DNA from: Nodosilinea nodulosa PCC 7104 | Lineage (GTDB): Bacteria > Cyanobacteriota > Cyanobacteriia > Phormidesmidales > Phormidesmidaceae | NCBI RefSeq assembly: GCF_000309385.1 | Contig: NZ_JH976537.1 | Location: 5,911,388-5,975,387, forward strand | Reading direction: 5' to 3' | Length of the DNA: 64,000 bases | In this document: positions 9,453 through 18,983 of the stretch, piece after piece | How positions within the stretch are numbered: the first letter of the stretch is position 1 | Layout of the letters: every line of letters begins with the position of its first letter | The notes under the pieces: model-generated | Databases searched by the model: none | The model's input: only the letters and a program-made list of their open reading frames with translations | Told to the model about the DNA's origin: nothing | Position numbers and translations under genes: made by a program

Positions 9453-12053
9453 ATGTCCTTCGTTGGTCTCCATATCCACAGTGCCTACAGCCTGCTCGAC
9501 GGGGCCAGTCAGCTGCCCCAGCTGGTGGAGCGGGCCAAGGAGCTGGGCATGCCCGCGATCGCCCTCACCGACCACGGGGTGATGTACGGCGCGATCGAGC
9601 TGATCAAGGTGTGCAAGGGGGCGGGCATCAAGCCGATTATCGGCAACGAGATGTACCTGATCAACGGCGACATTTCGCAGCAGCAGCGCCGCCCCCGCTA
9701 TCATCAAGTCGTTTTGGCCAAAAATACCCAGGGCTACAAGAACCTGGTCAAGCTCACCACCATCTCGCACCTGCAAGGCGTGCAGGGCAAGGGCATTTTC
9801 TCGCGCCCCTGCATTAACAAAGACCTGCTAGAGCAGTACCACGAAGGGCTGATCGTCACCAGCGCCTGTTTAGGGGGCGAGGTGCCCCAGGCCATCCTGC
9901 AGAAGCGGCCTGATGTGGCCCGCAAGGTGGCCCAGTGGTACAAGGATCTCTTCGGTGAAGACTACTACCTGGAGATTCAGGACCATGGCTCCCCCGAAGA
10001 CCGGGTGGTGAACGTGGAAATTCTCAAGATCGCCCAAGAACTCGACATCAAGGTGATCTGCACCAACGATTCCCACTACATCTCCTGCAACGATGTCGAG
10101 GCCCACGACGCGCTGCTCTGCATTCAGACCGGCAAGCTGCTGACCGAAGATAAACGCCTGCGCTACAGCGGCACCGAGTATGTTAAATCTGCCGACGAGA
10201 TGCGGCGGCTGTTTCGCGATCACATTCCTGAAGATGTGATCGAAGAATCGATCGCTAACACCCTGGAGGTCGCCGAAAAAGTTGAAGAGTACACCGGCAT
10301 CCTGGGCCAGTCGCGCATTCCCGACTTCCCTATTCCGCCAGAATTCAACGAAGACGCCGGGGCCTATATGGGCCACGTGGCCAGGGAAGGGCTGGTCAAG
10401 CGGATGAAAGTGGCCAGCTACGGGGAGATTGAGCAGGAGTACCGCGATCGCCTCGAATACGAAATCGAGATGATGATCCAGATGGGCTTCCCCACCTACT
10501 TTCTCGTCGTGTGGGACTATATCCGCTTTGCCCGCGACAACAACATTCCCGTCGGCCCCGGTCGCGGCTCAGCGGCGGGTTCCCTGGTGGCCTACGCCAT
10601 GGAAATCACCAACATCGACCCCATCCACCACGGCCTGCTGTTCGAGCGCTTCTTGAACCCCGAGCGCAAGTCGATGCCGGATATTGACACCGACTTCTGC
10701 ATCGATCGCCGGGAGGAGGTGATTCAGTACGTCACCCGCCGCTACGGCGAAGAGCGCGTCGCCCAGATCATCACCTTCAACCGCATGACCTCCAAGGCGG
10801 TGCTCAAAGATGTGGCCCGGGTGCTGGACATCCCCTACGCCGAGTCGGACCGAATGGCCAAGCTGATTCCCGTCGCGCGGGGCAAGCCCACCAAGCTCAA
10901 GGTGATGATCTCCGACGACACCCCCGCCCCCGAATTCAAAGAAAAGTACGACAACGATCCCCAGACCCAGCGCTGGATCGACATGGCCCTGCGCATTGAG
11001 GGCACCAACAAAACCTTCGGCATGCACGCCGCCGGGGTAGTGATTTCGAAAGACCCGCTGGATGAAATTGTGCCCCTGCAGCGCAACAACGACGGCCAGG
11101 TGATCACCCAGTACTACATGGAAGACGTCGAAGCCCTGGGCCTCTTAAAAATGGACTTTTTGGGCCTGCGCAACCTGACCATGATCCAGAAAACCCTGGA
11201 TCTGATCGAGGCCACCCACGGCACCAAAATCGACCCCGACGACCTGCCCATGGATGACCCCGCCACCTACAAGCTGCTGGAGCGCGGCGACCTGGGCGGC
11301 GTCTTCCAGCTGGAGTCCTCCGGCATGCGCCAGATCGTGCGCGACCTCAAGCCCTCCGGCTTGGAAGACATCTCCTCCGTGCTGGCCCTCTACCGACCGG
11401 GGCCGCTAGATGCGGGGCTGATTCCCAAATTCATCAACCGCAAGCACGGGCGCGAAAAAATCGACTTTGCCGACGAAATCCTCAAGCCGATTTTGAGCGA
11501 AACCTACGGCATCATGGTCTACCAGGAGCAGATCATGAAAATCGCCCAGGATATGGGCGGCTACTCCCTCGGCCAGGCCGACCTGCTGCGGCGGGCCATG
11601 GGCAAAAAGAAAATGTCGGAAATGCTCAAGCACCAGGAAAACTTCGTCAACGGTGCCATGCAAAAAGGCGTCGCCAAAAAGGTGGCCGAAGAACTCTGGG
11701 ACCAGATGGTGAAGTTCGCCGAATACTGCCTCAGCGCCGACACCGAACTGCTGACGCTGGAATACGGCCCGTTGACCATTGGCGAAATTGTGGCAAAGCG
11801 CATACCCTGCCACGTGTTTAGTGTGGATGAGAGTGGCTACGTGTACACCCAGCCCGTGGCCCAGTGGCACCAGCGCGGACACCAGGAGGTGTTTGAATAC
11901 CAGCTCGACGACGGCACCACCATTCGCGCCACCGCCGACCACCAGTTTATGACCGAGTTGGGAGAGATGATGGCGATCGACGAAATCTTTCAGCGCGGGC
12001 TAGAGTTGAAGCAGGTGGAAGCACCCTGGCCGCAGGTGCTGCGCAGCGCGTAG
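9453..12053 (+). CDS. dnaE: DNA polymerase III alpha subunit, N-terminal half fused to split-intein N fragment
   Basis: This is the first half of the replicative polymerase. In cyanobacteria dnaE is usually broken into two distant genes whose products are joined by protein trans-splicing. The 866-residue product starts with the PHP domain ([23 protein letters not shown]). The polymerase metal-binding residues are D410 and D412 in MPDIDTDF and D568 in LKMDFLGL. Extein sequence ends at FAEY (residue 758); from Cys759 on it is intein. No partner gene for the C-terminal half is present in the window, as expected for the split form. The stop at 12053 is the natural end. Confidence 0.96.
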   Translation: MSFVGLHIHSAYSLLDGASQLPQLVERAKELGMPAIALTDHGVMYGAIELIKVCKGAGIKPIIGNEMYLINGDISQQQRRPRYHQVVLAKNTQGYKNLVKLTTISHLQGVQGKGIFSRPCINKDLLEQYHEGLIVTSACLGGEVPQAILQKRPDVARKVAQWYKDLFGEDYYLEIQDHGSPEDRVVNVEILKIAQELDIKVICTNDSHYISCNDVEAHDALLCIQTGKLLTEDKRLRYSGTEYVKSADEMRRLFRDHIPEDVIEESIANTLEVAEKVEEYTGILGQSRIPDFPIPPEFNEDAGAYMGHVAREGLVKRMKVASYGEIEQEYRDRLEYEIEMMIQMGFPTYFLVVWDYIRFARDNNIPVGPGRGSAAGSLVAYAMEITNIDPIHHGLLFERFLNPERKSMPDIDTDFCIDRREEVIQYVTRRYGEERVAQIITFNRMTSKAVLKDVARVLDIPYAESDRMAKLIPVARGKPTKLKVMISDDTPAPEFKEKYDNDPQTQRWIDMALRIEGTNKTFGMHAAGVVISKDPLDEIVPLQRNNDGQVITQYYMEDVEALGLLKMDFLGLRNLTMIQKTLDLIEATHGTKIDPDDLPMDDPATYKLLERGDLGGVFQLESSGMRQIVRDLKPSGLEDISSVLALYRPGPLDAGLIPKFINRKHGREKIDFADEILKPILSETYGIMVYQEQIMKIAQDMGGYSLGQADLLRRAMGKKKMSEMLKHQENFVNGAMQKGVAKKVAEELWDQMVKFAEYCLSADTELLTLEYGPLTIGEIVAKRIPCHVFSVDESGYVYTQPVAQWHQRGHQEVFEYQLDDGTTIRATADHQFMTELGEMMAIDEIFQRGLELKQVEAPWPQVLRSA
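11727..12050 (+). other. DnaE split intein, N-terminal fragment
   Basis: Residues 759-866 of the dnaE product form a 108-residue intein half. Block A is [14 protein letters not shown] with the nucleophilic Cys as intein residue 1. Block B is the TADH motif, whose Thr and His fall at intein residues 69 and 72, the same numbers as in the well-studied Nostoc punctiforme DnaE intein. The fragment is about six residues longer than the N. punctiforme one (102) and ends in a non-conserved tail (PWPQVLRSA). Confidence 0.95.
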
Positions 12054-12199
12054 AAAAGGCAAGGTCAATTTTGGCAAAAACACTCCAGCAAAGATCGGTG
12101 CATTATCATTGATAATCCTTGTGTCAATCAGGATTAAAAGATAGGAGAAGATAGCTGAATCAAACACAAGCAAAACATATATTGCTAGATTGAAAGAAA

Positions 12200-13606
12200 A
12201 TGCCTATCAAACGCTTCGAAGGTAGCAATAAATCTGAAAGATACTTGAAGTCTCTCTGTGATCGAACCTTTCTGTCTTTATGGGGATATTCAGGAGTTTA
12301 TAGTGATGAAGGTTTAGACAGGCGAGGCCAGGGAGAAGAGGTCTGCGACCTGTTGGTTGTCTTCGAGAATAAAATACTAATTTTTTCTGATAAAGACTGT
12401 AAATTCCCAGAAAGTGGAACTCTTTTGACTGATTGGAAAAGATGGTTTAAGAAATCTATCCAAAAATCTGTCAAGCAACTTAGAGGTGCCGAGAAATGGA
12501 TAAGAAGTCGCCCAAACAAACTATTTCTAGACAAAAAATGTAGTCAACCTTTTCCCATTTATTTACCTGAAAAGTTAAATTTTCATTTAATTGCTGTAGC
12601 TCACAATAGTTCTAACCGTAGCAAGAGAGAAATTGGTGGGAATGGAAGTTTGAATATCGAAGTACCTTCTCTCCAGGAAAACAAGGAGATTAACTTTGAG
12701 GAAACTCCTTTTTGCATTGGAGATTTAGATAGAGATAAGACTTTCATTCATATTTTGGATGATATCTCATTGGATATGACCTTAAGCGTGCTTGATACGG
12801 CACCAGACTTCATATCATATTTAGAAAAGAAAGAACTCTTATTTAGATCGGGCCGTAGAATCTCATCTCCAAGTGAACTGGATTTATTAGCTTACTATCA
12901 TCAATTTATAACGATTGAGGATAAGCGTGACTTCGCAATAATGCATGAGCCTGAAGGAGCGATGCAGAATCTTATATTAAGTGATGAGTGCTGGCCAAGA
13001 TTCAACCATAGTCCTGACTATCAGATTAAATTAGAAATGGACTCTATTAGCTATCAATGGGATGCATTGATTGAGAGATTAAGTCACCATGCATTACAAG
13101 AGAGCTTATTTTTTTTAGGTCAAGACACTTTGGCTGAACAAGAAATATTGATACGCCTCTTGGCAAGGGAGTCTCGCTTCCATAGAAGGTTTCTTTCTAA
13201 ACTTTTATTCGAACTTATTTCGACTGCACCGATGGATAACACCGTGACAGTTCGATATGTACCATCCCTAACAAGTCATGACACTATATACGTCTTTTTG
13301 GTATGCTCGTACTCTCAAACCATGATTTATGAAGAATACCGGGTTGTAAGAAAAGAAGCTCTCTACTCAAGATGCTTAGTTGCAAAGTCACGTTTCCCAG
13401 AAATTCAACATGTAATAGGTATAGCTACCGAAAATATGTTTTTAGGTGTGGAAGGCCGATCTGAGGATCTTATTCATGTTGACGTAACAGACTGGACGGA
13501 ACAAGATGAATTTCAAGTCAAGAAAATAAGACAAGATTTAAAACTTGATCAGGATTTAAAGGTTAGAGTCCATCATGATGATGAATATCCTCAATTCTTG
13601 CAATAG
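12200..13606 (+). CDS. AT-rich accessory protein with nuclease-like N-terminus
   Basis: A 468-residue protein with no family I can name. The first 100 residues contain a strand-turn-strand pattern, EEVCDLLVVFENKILIFSDKD, that resembles the core of PD-(D/E)XK-fold nucleases: acidic residues E46, E47 and D50, then D64, D66 and K68 after the second strand. It is followed by a basic, Trp-rich helix (DWKRWFKKSIQKSVKQLRGA). The remaining two thirds look globular without clear motifs. The gene is much richer in A+T than dnaE before it and the core genes after it and lies next to a toxin-antitoxin operon, so it was probably acquired. A role in defence is inference from context only. Confidence 0.6.
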   Translation: MPIKRFEGSNKSERYLKSLCDRTFLSLWGYSGVYSDEGLDRRGQGEEVCDLLVVFENKILIFSDKDCKFPESGTLLTDWKRWFKKSIQKSVKQLRGAEKWIRSRPNKLFLDKKCSQPFPIYLPEKLNFHLIAVAHNSSNRSKREIGGNGSLNIEVPSLQENKEINFEETPFCIGDLDRDKTFIHILDDISLDMTLSVLDTAPDFISYLEKKELLFRSGRRISSPSELDLLAYYHQFITIEDKRDFAIMHEPEGAMQNLILSDECWPRFNHSPDYQIKLEMDSISYQWDALIERLSHHALQESLFFLGQDTLAEQEILIRLLARESRFHRRFLSKLLFELISTAPMDNTVTVRYVPSLTSHDTIYVFLVCSYSQTMIYEEYRVVRKEALYSRCLVAKSRFPEIQHVIGIATENMFLGVEGRSEDLIHVDVTDWTEQDEFQVKKIRQDLKLDQDLKVRVHHDDEYPQFLQ

Positions 13607-13665
13607 AAATTCTAAAGTTTCCTAAAGAATCTAGACATTGTTTTCTTGATAAGTCTTTAGAGTAG

Positions 13666-13733
13666 GTAGGTTGGGTGAAATAGAGGCGAGCGAATTAGTA
13701 AGTAGGTTGGGTGAAACCGAGTGGAACCCAACA
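13666..13733. repeat. short GTAGGTTGGGTGAAA repeats with hairpin
   Basis: Two direct copies of GTAGGTTGGGTGAAA (13666-13680 and 13702-13716) lie just ahead of the toxin-antitoxin operon. The second forms a hairpin with GGAACCCAACAC downstream. Related single copies occur at 32956-32992, around 52066 and at the ends of the 168-bp repeats near 55.4 and 56.5 kb, so this is a dispersed palindromic family. Confidence 0.7.
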
Positions 13734-13785
13734 CATTGGAAGGCTTCGCTAAGTCTTGAATTCAGTTTGATTCCAGGGAGTGAGT

Positions 13786-14067
13786 ATGGTACAAGCAACC
13801 GAATATCTCTACATAGTACGAGATGACAGCATTCTCAACGGAGAGCCGATTATTCAAGGCACACGTACTCCTGTCAGAGCTATTGTAGAAACCTGGCGGA
13901 TGGGGGTTGCCCCAGAAGAGATCCCCCAAGGATTGCCTCATCTAACTTTAGGGCAAGTTTTTGGAGCCTTGACCTACTACAGCGATCACCAAGACGAAAT
14001 CAATGGCTATATCGAAAAAAATCGTATTCCCGATGAGTTGATCGACCCATTGGTTAGAGACCTGTGA
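13786..14067 (+). CDS. DUF433 antitoxin
   Basis: A 93-residue DUF433 protein, the usual antitoxin partner of DUF5615 toxins. The signature NGEPIIQGTRTPVRAIVETW and a C-terminal winged-helix-like part (LTLGQVFGALTYYSDHQDEI) are clear. I prefer the ATG at 13786, five bases after GGAG, over a GTG six bases earlier. It overlaps the toxin gene by four bases. Confidence 0.85.
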   Translation: MVQATEYLYIVRDDSILNGEPIIQGTRTPVRAIVETWRMGVAPEEIPQGLPHLTLGQVFGALTYYSDHQDEINGYIEKNRIPDELIDPLVRDL

Positions 14068-14411
14068 ATAACCTTTTCATACGTCTGTACCTGGATGAAG
14101 ATGTTCACGTCTTGGTAGCTGATTTGCTCCACGCACGAGGGTTTGACGTAGTGACTGCGCGAGATGCAGGAAAACTTCAGAACTCAGATGAAGAACAATT
14201 AGCCTATGCAGTCAGCCAAAGTAGAGCACTAGTAACCCACAATAGAACAGATTTTGAAGCTCTCGTTCAAGACTATTTTACTGCTGAGAACATGCACTAT
14301 GGTGTTATTTATGCAGTGCGTCATCCACCTCAAGTTATTGCCCAACGGCTCCTTATAATCCTTAATCAGGTCACGGCAGATGAGATGCAAAATCAAGTTC
14401 GATATATTTGA
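14064..14411 (+). CDS. DUF5615 PIN-like toxin
   Basis: A 115-residue DUF5615 protein, a PIN-like nuclease family proposed as toxins. It shows LYLDEDVHVLVADLL near the start and the acidic pair THNRTDF in the middle. It starts at a GTG that overlaps the antitoxin stop (GTGA), so the two are translationally coupled. The family target is probably RNA; that is inferred from the PIN fold. Confidence 0.82.
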   Translation: MNNLFIRLYLDEDVHVLVADLLHARGFDVVTARDAGKLQNSDEEQLAYAVSQSRALVTHNRTDFEALVQDYFTAENMHYGVIYAVRHPPQVIAQRLLIILNQVTADEMQNQVRYI

Positions 14412-14650
14412 ATGTGGCTAAGGATACTTTGCAATCATCACTGACGCGCCTCAAACGCTACTTAGCAGAATATCGGCCGCAGCTTGAGAAGGCGATCGCA
14501 GCCATTCAAACCCTTGAAACCCCCGATGCAGACGAAGAAACCTTCAGCCAAGCCCTGGCTGACCTCCACAGGTGTGCCACTGTCCTAGAGTCTTACTCCG
14601 AAGGGATGGTGGATGCGATCGACCAATTTACTGAGGAGCAGCCGGATTAG
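14408..14650 (+). CDS. small helical protein, third gene of the toxin-antitoxin operon
   Basis: An 80-residue protein that starts at TTG 14408, overlapping the toxin stop by four bases, or at GTG 14414. It is highly charged and predicted helical (LTRLKRYLAEYRPQLEKAIAAI) with an acidic C-terminus. I do not recognise a family. The tight overlap suggests it is read together with the toxin. It uses more GC-rich codons than the two genes before it, so it may be a resident gene against which the pair inserted. Confidence 0.55.
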   Translation: MNVAKDTLQSSLTRLKRYLAEYRPQLEKAIAAIQTLETPDADEETFSQALADLHRCATVLESYSEGMVDAIDQFTEEQPD

Positions 14651-14744
14651 AATGAAACCGCCCTGCTGTCGGAAGAGCAGGAAGTACAGCCAACCATACG
14701 TTCAGTAGTGGTAGGGTGTTCATGCCCTCACCCGCCTCGCTCCT

Positions 14745-16787
14745 ATGACTAATCGCCTGGCAGATTCGCCCAGTTTGTATCTGCGTAAGCATGCCGAAAA
14801 CCCGATCGCCTGGTGGCCCTGGTGCGATGAGGCCCTCGCGCAGGCCAGACAGGACGACAAGCCGATTTTTCTCTCGATTGGCTACTCCAGCTGCCACTGG
14901 TGCACAGTGATGGAGGGCGAGGCGTTTTCGGATGGGGCGATCGCCGCCTACATGAACGCCAACTTCATCGCCATCAAGGTCGATCGCGAAGAGCGACCCG
15001 ACATCGACAGCATTTATATGCAGGCGCTGCAAATGCTCACCGGGCAGGGGGGCTGGCCGCTCAACGTGGTGCTGCACCCAGAAACGCGGGTGCCCTTTTA
15101 TGGCGGCACCTACTTTCCGGTGGAGCCGAAGTACGGACGGCCCGGTTTCTTGCAGGTGCTTACGGCCCTGCGCCAGTTTTACGACACCGAAAAAGCCCGA
15201 CTAACGGAAGTCACCGATGCGGTGCTGGGCAGCCTGCAGCAGGGGGCGCAGTTGCCAGTCACCGAGGGGATGCCTCTGGCAGAATTGCTGCAACCGGGGC
15301 TGACGACGAATGCCAAAATCCTGATTCCGAGCGGGCAAGGCACCTGCTTCCCGATGATTCCCCACGCGACAGCCGCGCTGGGCGGGCTGTGGTTTGATCT
15401 GGAACTAGATGTGGCCCATATCTGCGGCCAGCGGGGGCGCAATCTGGCCCTGGGCGGCATTTACGACCATGTCGGCGGCGGCTTCCACCGCTACACCGTA
15501 GACCCCAACTGGACGGTGCCCCACTTTGAAAAAATGCTCTACGACAACGGGCTGATTGTGGAGTATCTGGCCGACCTGTGGGCCAGCGGAGAACGAGAAC
15601 CGGCCTTTGAGCGGGCGATCGCGCTGACCCACACCTGGCTACGCCGCGAGATGACCTCCCCTGACGGCTACTTCTACGCCGCCCAGGATGCTGACAGTTT
15701 TGCCACTCGCCACGACGCCGAACCCGAAGAAGGCGCCTTCTACGCCTGGCCTTACCCGGTGCTGGAATCTGCGCTGACTGCTGAGCAACTGGAGGCGTTG
15801 GCCAAGGCCTTTGCGATCGCCCCCGAGGGCAACTTTGAACAGCAGATCGTGCTGCAACGAACCTCCCTTGGCCCCCTCTCAGCCGCCGTGGAGTCCGCGC
15901 TGGATAAACTGTTTACCCTGCGCTATGGCGCTCCGGCGGCAGATCTGGCCACCTTCCCTCCCGCCACCACCAATCAGGCAGCCAAAACTCAGCCCTGGCC
16001 GGGCCGTATTCCCCCAGTGACCGACACCAAGCTAATTGTGGCCTGGAACAGTCTGATGATCTCTGGCCTGGCCAAAGCGGCCATGGTGTTGCAAAACCCC
16101 GATTATTTTGCCACCGCAGCGACGGCGGCTGAGCATATTCGCCAGCACCAGTGGATTGGCCGTCATCTATATCGCCTCGGCTACGACGGCAGCCCTCAGG
16201 TCGAGGCCCAAGCCGAAGACTACGCCCTTTTAATTAAGGCGTTCCTCGACCTGCACCAGGCCAGTCTGGCTCTGGCCAACTCCCCGGCAGAAACTGACTG
16301 GCTGACGCTGGCCATGTCTACCCAGCAGGAGTTTGATCAGCAGCTGTGGAGTGCTGCGCCGGGCGGCTACCTCAGCGCCCCCGCCGATCGGGCGCTGCTG
16401 GTGCAGGAACGACCTTACCAAGACAGCGCCACCCCAGCGGCCAATGGGGTAGCCGTCGCCAACCTCGTCCGTCTATCGCTGCTCACCGACAATCTGGACT
16501 ACCTGAATCGCGCCGATTGCGCCCTGCACGCCTTTGGCACCGTGATGGAAGACATGCCCCGCGCCTGCCCCAGCCTGCTGGGCGGTCTCAACTGGTTTCT
16601 CCACGGCACCGTGGTCAAGGCCCAGGCCGCAATCGTCCCTGAGCTGGCAACAGAATACTGGCCCACGACCGTCTTCAGAGTCGGCCACGACTTGCCCCCC
16701 CAGGCCGTTGGCATGGTCTGTCGCGGCACCAAGTGCCTGGCCGTGGCAGACTCCCTCGACAAACTGCGGCAGCAGCTCAAAGGATAA
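14745..16787 (+). CDS. thioredoxin-domain protein of the YyaL/SPATA20 (DUF255) family
   Basis: A 680-residue protein with an N-terminal thioredoxin-like domain (KPIFLSIGYSSCHWCTVM, with a CHWC redox pair and the downstream cis-Pro strand GGWPLNVVLHP) and a C-terminal (alpha/alpha)6-barrel like N-acylglucosamine epimerases. The family occurs from bacteria to humans; its reaction is not settled. Length and start agree with homologues that begin with NRLADSPSLYLRKHAENP. It is followed by the MidA-like gene on the same strand. Confidence 0.9.
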   Translation: MTNRLADSPSLYLRKHAENPIAWWPWCDEALAQARQDDKPIFLSIGYSSCHWCTVMEGEAFSDGAIAAYMNANFIAIKVDREERPDIDSIYMQALQMLTGQGGWPLNVVLHPETRVPFYGGTYFPVEPKYGRPGFLQVLTALRQFYDTEKARLTEVTDAVLGSLQQGAQLPVTEGMPLAELLQPGLTTNAKILIPSGQGTCFPMIPHATAALGGLWFDLELDVAHICGQRGRNLALGGIYDHVGGGFHRYTVDPNWTVPHFEKMLYDNGLIVEYLADLWASGEREPAFERAIALTHTWLRREMTSPDGYFYAAQDADSFATRHDAEPEEGAFYAWPYPVLESALTAEQLEALAKAFAIAPEGNFEQQIVLQRTSLGPLSAAVESALDKLFTLRYGAPAADLATFPPATTNQAAKTQPWPGRIPPVTDTKLIVAWNSLMISGLAKAAMVLQNPDYFATAATAAEHIRQHQWIGRHLYRLGYDGSPQVEAQAEDYALLIKAFLDLHQASLALANSPAETDWLTLAMSTQQEFDQQLWSAAPGGYLSAPADRALLVQERPYQDSATPAANGVAVANLVRLSLLTDNLDYLNRADCALHAFGTVMEDMPRACPSLLGGLNWFLHGTVVKAQAAIVPELATEYWPTTVFRVGHDLPPQAVGMVCRGTKCLAVADSLDKLRQQLKG

Positions 16788-16832
16788 GCCATATACCCCT
16801 GCCATCAGTACCTCCAGCCACACAAAAGCCCA

Positions 16833-16892
16833 TTGCGCCTCCCCCCCCTCCCCCCATCTCCCCATCTTCCCCATCTCCCCCGCCCCCCGCCC
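16833..16892. repeat. pyrimidine low-complexity repeat
   Basis: A C-rich run built from CCCCATCTCCCC-like units fills the gap between two genes. The same core (CCCCATCTCCCCATCTTCC) occurs in reverse orientation inside the ABC transporter gene at about 46.32-46.36 kb. The repeat stays in frame with the methyltransferase and would add a Pro-rich leader if an earlier ATG were used. Confidence 0.8.
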
Positions 16893-18089
16893 ATGCCCCA
16901 CAATCCAGCTCTATTCGAGGCCTTACGCGATCGCATCCGCCAGTCACCCCAGGGCCGCATCCCCTTTGCCGAATTCATGGAGCTGGCCCTTTACCATCCC
17001 CAGGGCGGCTACTACACCAGCAAAGACGCCATCCTCGGGTTTGAGGGCGACTATGTCACCTCCGCTCACCTGGGCCACGACTTTGGCGAACTACTGGCCG
17101 CCCAGTTTGCCGAAATGTGGGAGCATCTGGACGGCCCAGAGCGTTTCTCGCTGATCGAAATGGGCGCTGGTCAGGGCTTAATTGCCGCCGATGCCTTGGG
17201 TGCCCTGCAAAACCACTATCCCCAGTGCTTTGCGGCCCTGAGCTATCAAATTGTGGAGAAGTCTGCGCTGCTGAAAACGGCTCAGAAGCAGCGCCTCGCC
17301 CCCTGGGCCGACAAGGTCGCCTGGGTAGAGCTAGAGGCGTTGCCTGACAATAGCGTTACCGGCTGCCTGTTCTCTAACGAGCTGGTCGACGCCCTGCCCG
17401 TGCATCAGGTGGTGATGGCCGAAGCGGGGCTGCAAGAGGTCTACGTCACGCTCTCCGACACCGCTGGCGGATCTGGACAAGAATCTGTGCAAGAACTAGT
17501 GGATGTGCCCTCCACCCCTCGCCTCGCCGACTACTTTGCCTTCGTTGGCATCGACTTGGCCGACCCCCAGTACGCCCCGGGCTATCGCACCGAAGTCCAC
17601 CTGGCGGCGCTGGACTGGATGAAAACCGTGGCCGCCAAGCTCAATCGGGGCTACGTCCTCACCGTCGACTACGGCTATCCCGCCAGCCGCTACTACAGCC
17701 GCGCCCGCGCCCAGGGCACGCTCCAGTGCTACTATCAGCACGCCCACCACGACAATCCCTACAGCCACCTGGGCCACCAAGACATCACCGCCCACGTCAA
17801 TTTCACGGCCCTAGAGCGCCAGGGCGATCGCTGCGGTTTAGAGACCCTGGGCGCGACCCAGCAGGGGATGTTTCTGATGTCCCTGGGGTTGGGCGATCGC
17901 ATTGCCGCCCTCGGCCAAATTCAGGCCAGCGACCCGGCCACCGTCAGCCTCGCCATTCAGCGCCGCGACCACCTGCACCAGCTCATCAATCCCATGGGGT
18001 TGGGAAATTTTTTAGTGCTGGTGCAGGGCAAAGGGCTGTCGGCCCCGGCTAAGGTCCTGAAAGGACTCACGGTGCCGCCGCTGATCTAG
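16893..18089 (+). CDS. SAM-dependent methyltransferase, MidA/NDUFAF7 (DUF185) family
   Basis: A 398-residue protein of the family whose mitochondrial member NDUFAF7 methylates an arginine of complex I. It has the conserved N-terminus IPFAEFMELALYHPQGGYY, the SAM-binding loop SLIEMGAGQGLIAAD and the motif FSNELVDALPVH. I start it at ATG 16893; an in-frame ATG at 16833 would add a Pro-rich leader made of the low-complexity repeat. In a cyanobacterium the target could be the NDH-1 complex, but that is inference. Confidence 0.88.
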   Translation: MPHNPALFEALRDRIRQSPQGRIPFAEFMELALYHPQGGYYTSKDAILGFEGDYVTSAHLGHDFGELLAAQFAEMWEHLDGPERFSLIEMGAGQGLIAADALGALQNHYPQCFAALSYQIVEKSALLKTAQKQRLAPWADKVAWVELEALPDNSVTGCLFSNELVDALPVHQVVMAEAGLQEVYVTLSDTAGGSGQESVQELVDVPSTPRLADYFAFVGIDLADPQYAPGYRTEVHLAALDWMKTVAAKLNRGYVLTVDYGYPASRYYSRARAQGTLQCYYQHAHHDNPYSHLGHQDITAHVNFTALERQGDRCGLETLGATQQGMFLMSLGLGDRIAALGQIQASDPATVSLAIQRRDHLHQLINPMGLGNFLVLVQGKGLSAPAKVLKGLTVPPLI

Positions 18090-18143
18090 GGCGGTGCTCC
18101 AGGGCACAGCGATCGCCGCCCCGCAGCTCTACTCAAAACATGT

Positions 18144-18173
18144 AAAAAAAGCCCTCCGGCAGTGCCGGAGGGC
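18144..18173 (-). terminator. intrinsic terminator of cpcL
   Basis: The 10-bp perfect stem GCCCTCCGGC / GCCGGAGGGC (18151-18160 and 18164-18173) has a three-base loop and, on the minus strand, is followed by seven T. It lies 67 bp after the cpcL stop codon. Confidence 0.9.
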
Positions 18174-18239
18174 CAAGTCACAGGCGAACTTTACAGCCGC
18201 AATAGAGCAGAATTTCTGCGGGCGCTGCCCCGCCGCCAG

Positions 18240-18983
18240 CTAGAGCGAAAGCCAGCCGAACCACGACAGCACCACCGCTGCCGCCACTAGGCCGAGGAAA
18301 ACGGCTAGTCCAGCCGTCACCGCTCCAGCCGCCTTGCGGACCTCATCCGGAGTCTCCATCCAGTCGCCCTGGTTCAGACGGCGATCGCGCGAGAAGTCGT
18401 AGCCCAGGGCCTCCAGCGTTGTCAGGTGGTCGTGGGTGTAGCGGGGCATCCGCTCAAAGGGAATGTCGCCCTGCGATCGCTGGGGCAGCACCCGCCGCCG
18501 CTGGTAAGGCACCGTGCGATCGCCAAAACCTGTCCTGTATTCCTCGCTCTCCAGCAGGGCATCCACCAGCCCTTCTACCCCCTTTGTTGCCAGCACAATT
18601 GACCAGGCCAGGGTTTCCTTATCATCGTAAACATTGCGCCCCAGCAGCCGCTGCACGCACAGTTCGACAAAGCGATAGTTGTTGTTTACCTCATAGTTCC
18701 AGGTGCGAAACGCATCGGAGATCGCCAGTCCGCGCACAAAATCTTTCACCGAAATCAAACCGCCCCGCAGTTGCGACTCCAGCAGCGTTTGGCGATTGCT
18801 CTTCAGCATTTGCTGTTCATGAAATATCTGCCGATACGCCGCCGAAATCAGCGCATCCATATCCACAGTGGAGAAGGTTTTATCTAGGGTAAAAATCCCA
18901 GAATGCTCGTCTCCCGGCACCTCGTAGCCCTCCACGCGCTGGTTCTGGCTGCTGGGCTCATAGGCTAATAGCGGCAAATTCAC
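18240..18983 (-). CDS. cpcL: phycobilisome rod linker of the CpcL (CpcG2) type, membrane-anchored
   Basis: The protein is a 247-residue PBS-linker-domain protein that starts at GTG 18983 after GGAGGAAAA; the result (NLPLLAYEPSSQNQRVEGYE) matches the N-terminus of CpcG linkers. The linker domain spans roughly residues 20-180 (MDALISAAYRQIF, LRGGLISVKDFVRGL, NYRFVELCVQRLLGR). Unlike the rod-core linker CpcG1, it ends with a hydrophobic helix (AVFLGLVAAAVVLSWFGWL). That tail marks CpcL, which anchors core-less phycocyanin rods to the thylakoid and serves photosystem I. The gene stands alone with its own terminator; no cpc operon lies nearby. Confidence 0.92.
   Translation of the reverse strand: MNLPLLAYEPSSQNQRVEGYEVPGDEHSGIFTLDKTFSTVDMDALISAAYRQIFHEQQMLKSNRQTLLESQLRGGLISVKDFVRGLAISDAFRTWNYEVNNNYRFVELCVQRLLGRNVYDDKETLAWSIVLATKGVEGLVDALLESEEYRTGFGDRTVPYQRRRVLPQRSQGDIPFERMPRYTHDHLTTLEALGYDFSRDRRLNQGDWMETPDEVRKAAGAVTAGLAVFLGLVAAAVVLSWFGWLSL

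Noticed and set aside
9453..12053. dnaE truncated by frameshift
   Set aside because: The early end after residue 866 is the normal end of the N-terminal split-intein gene, with Cys1 and the TxxH motif in the right places.
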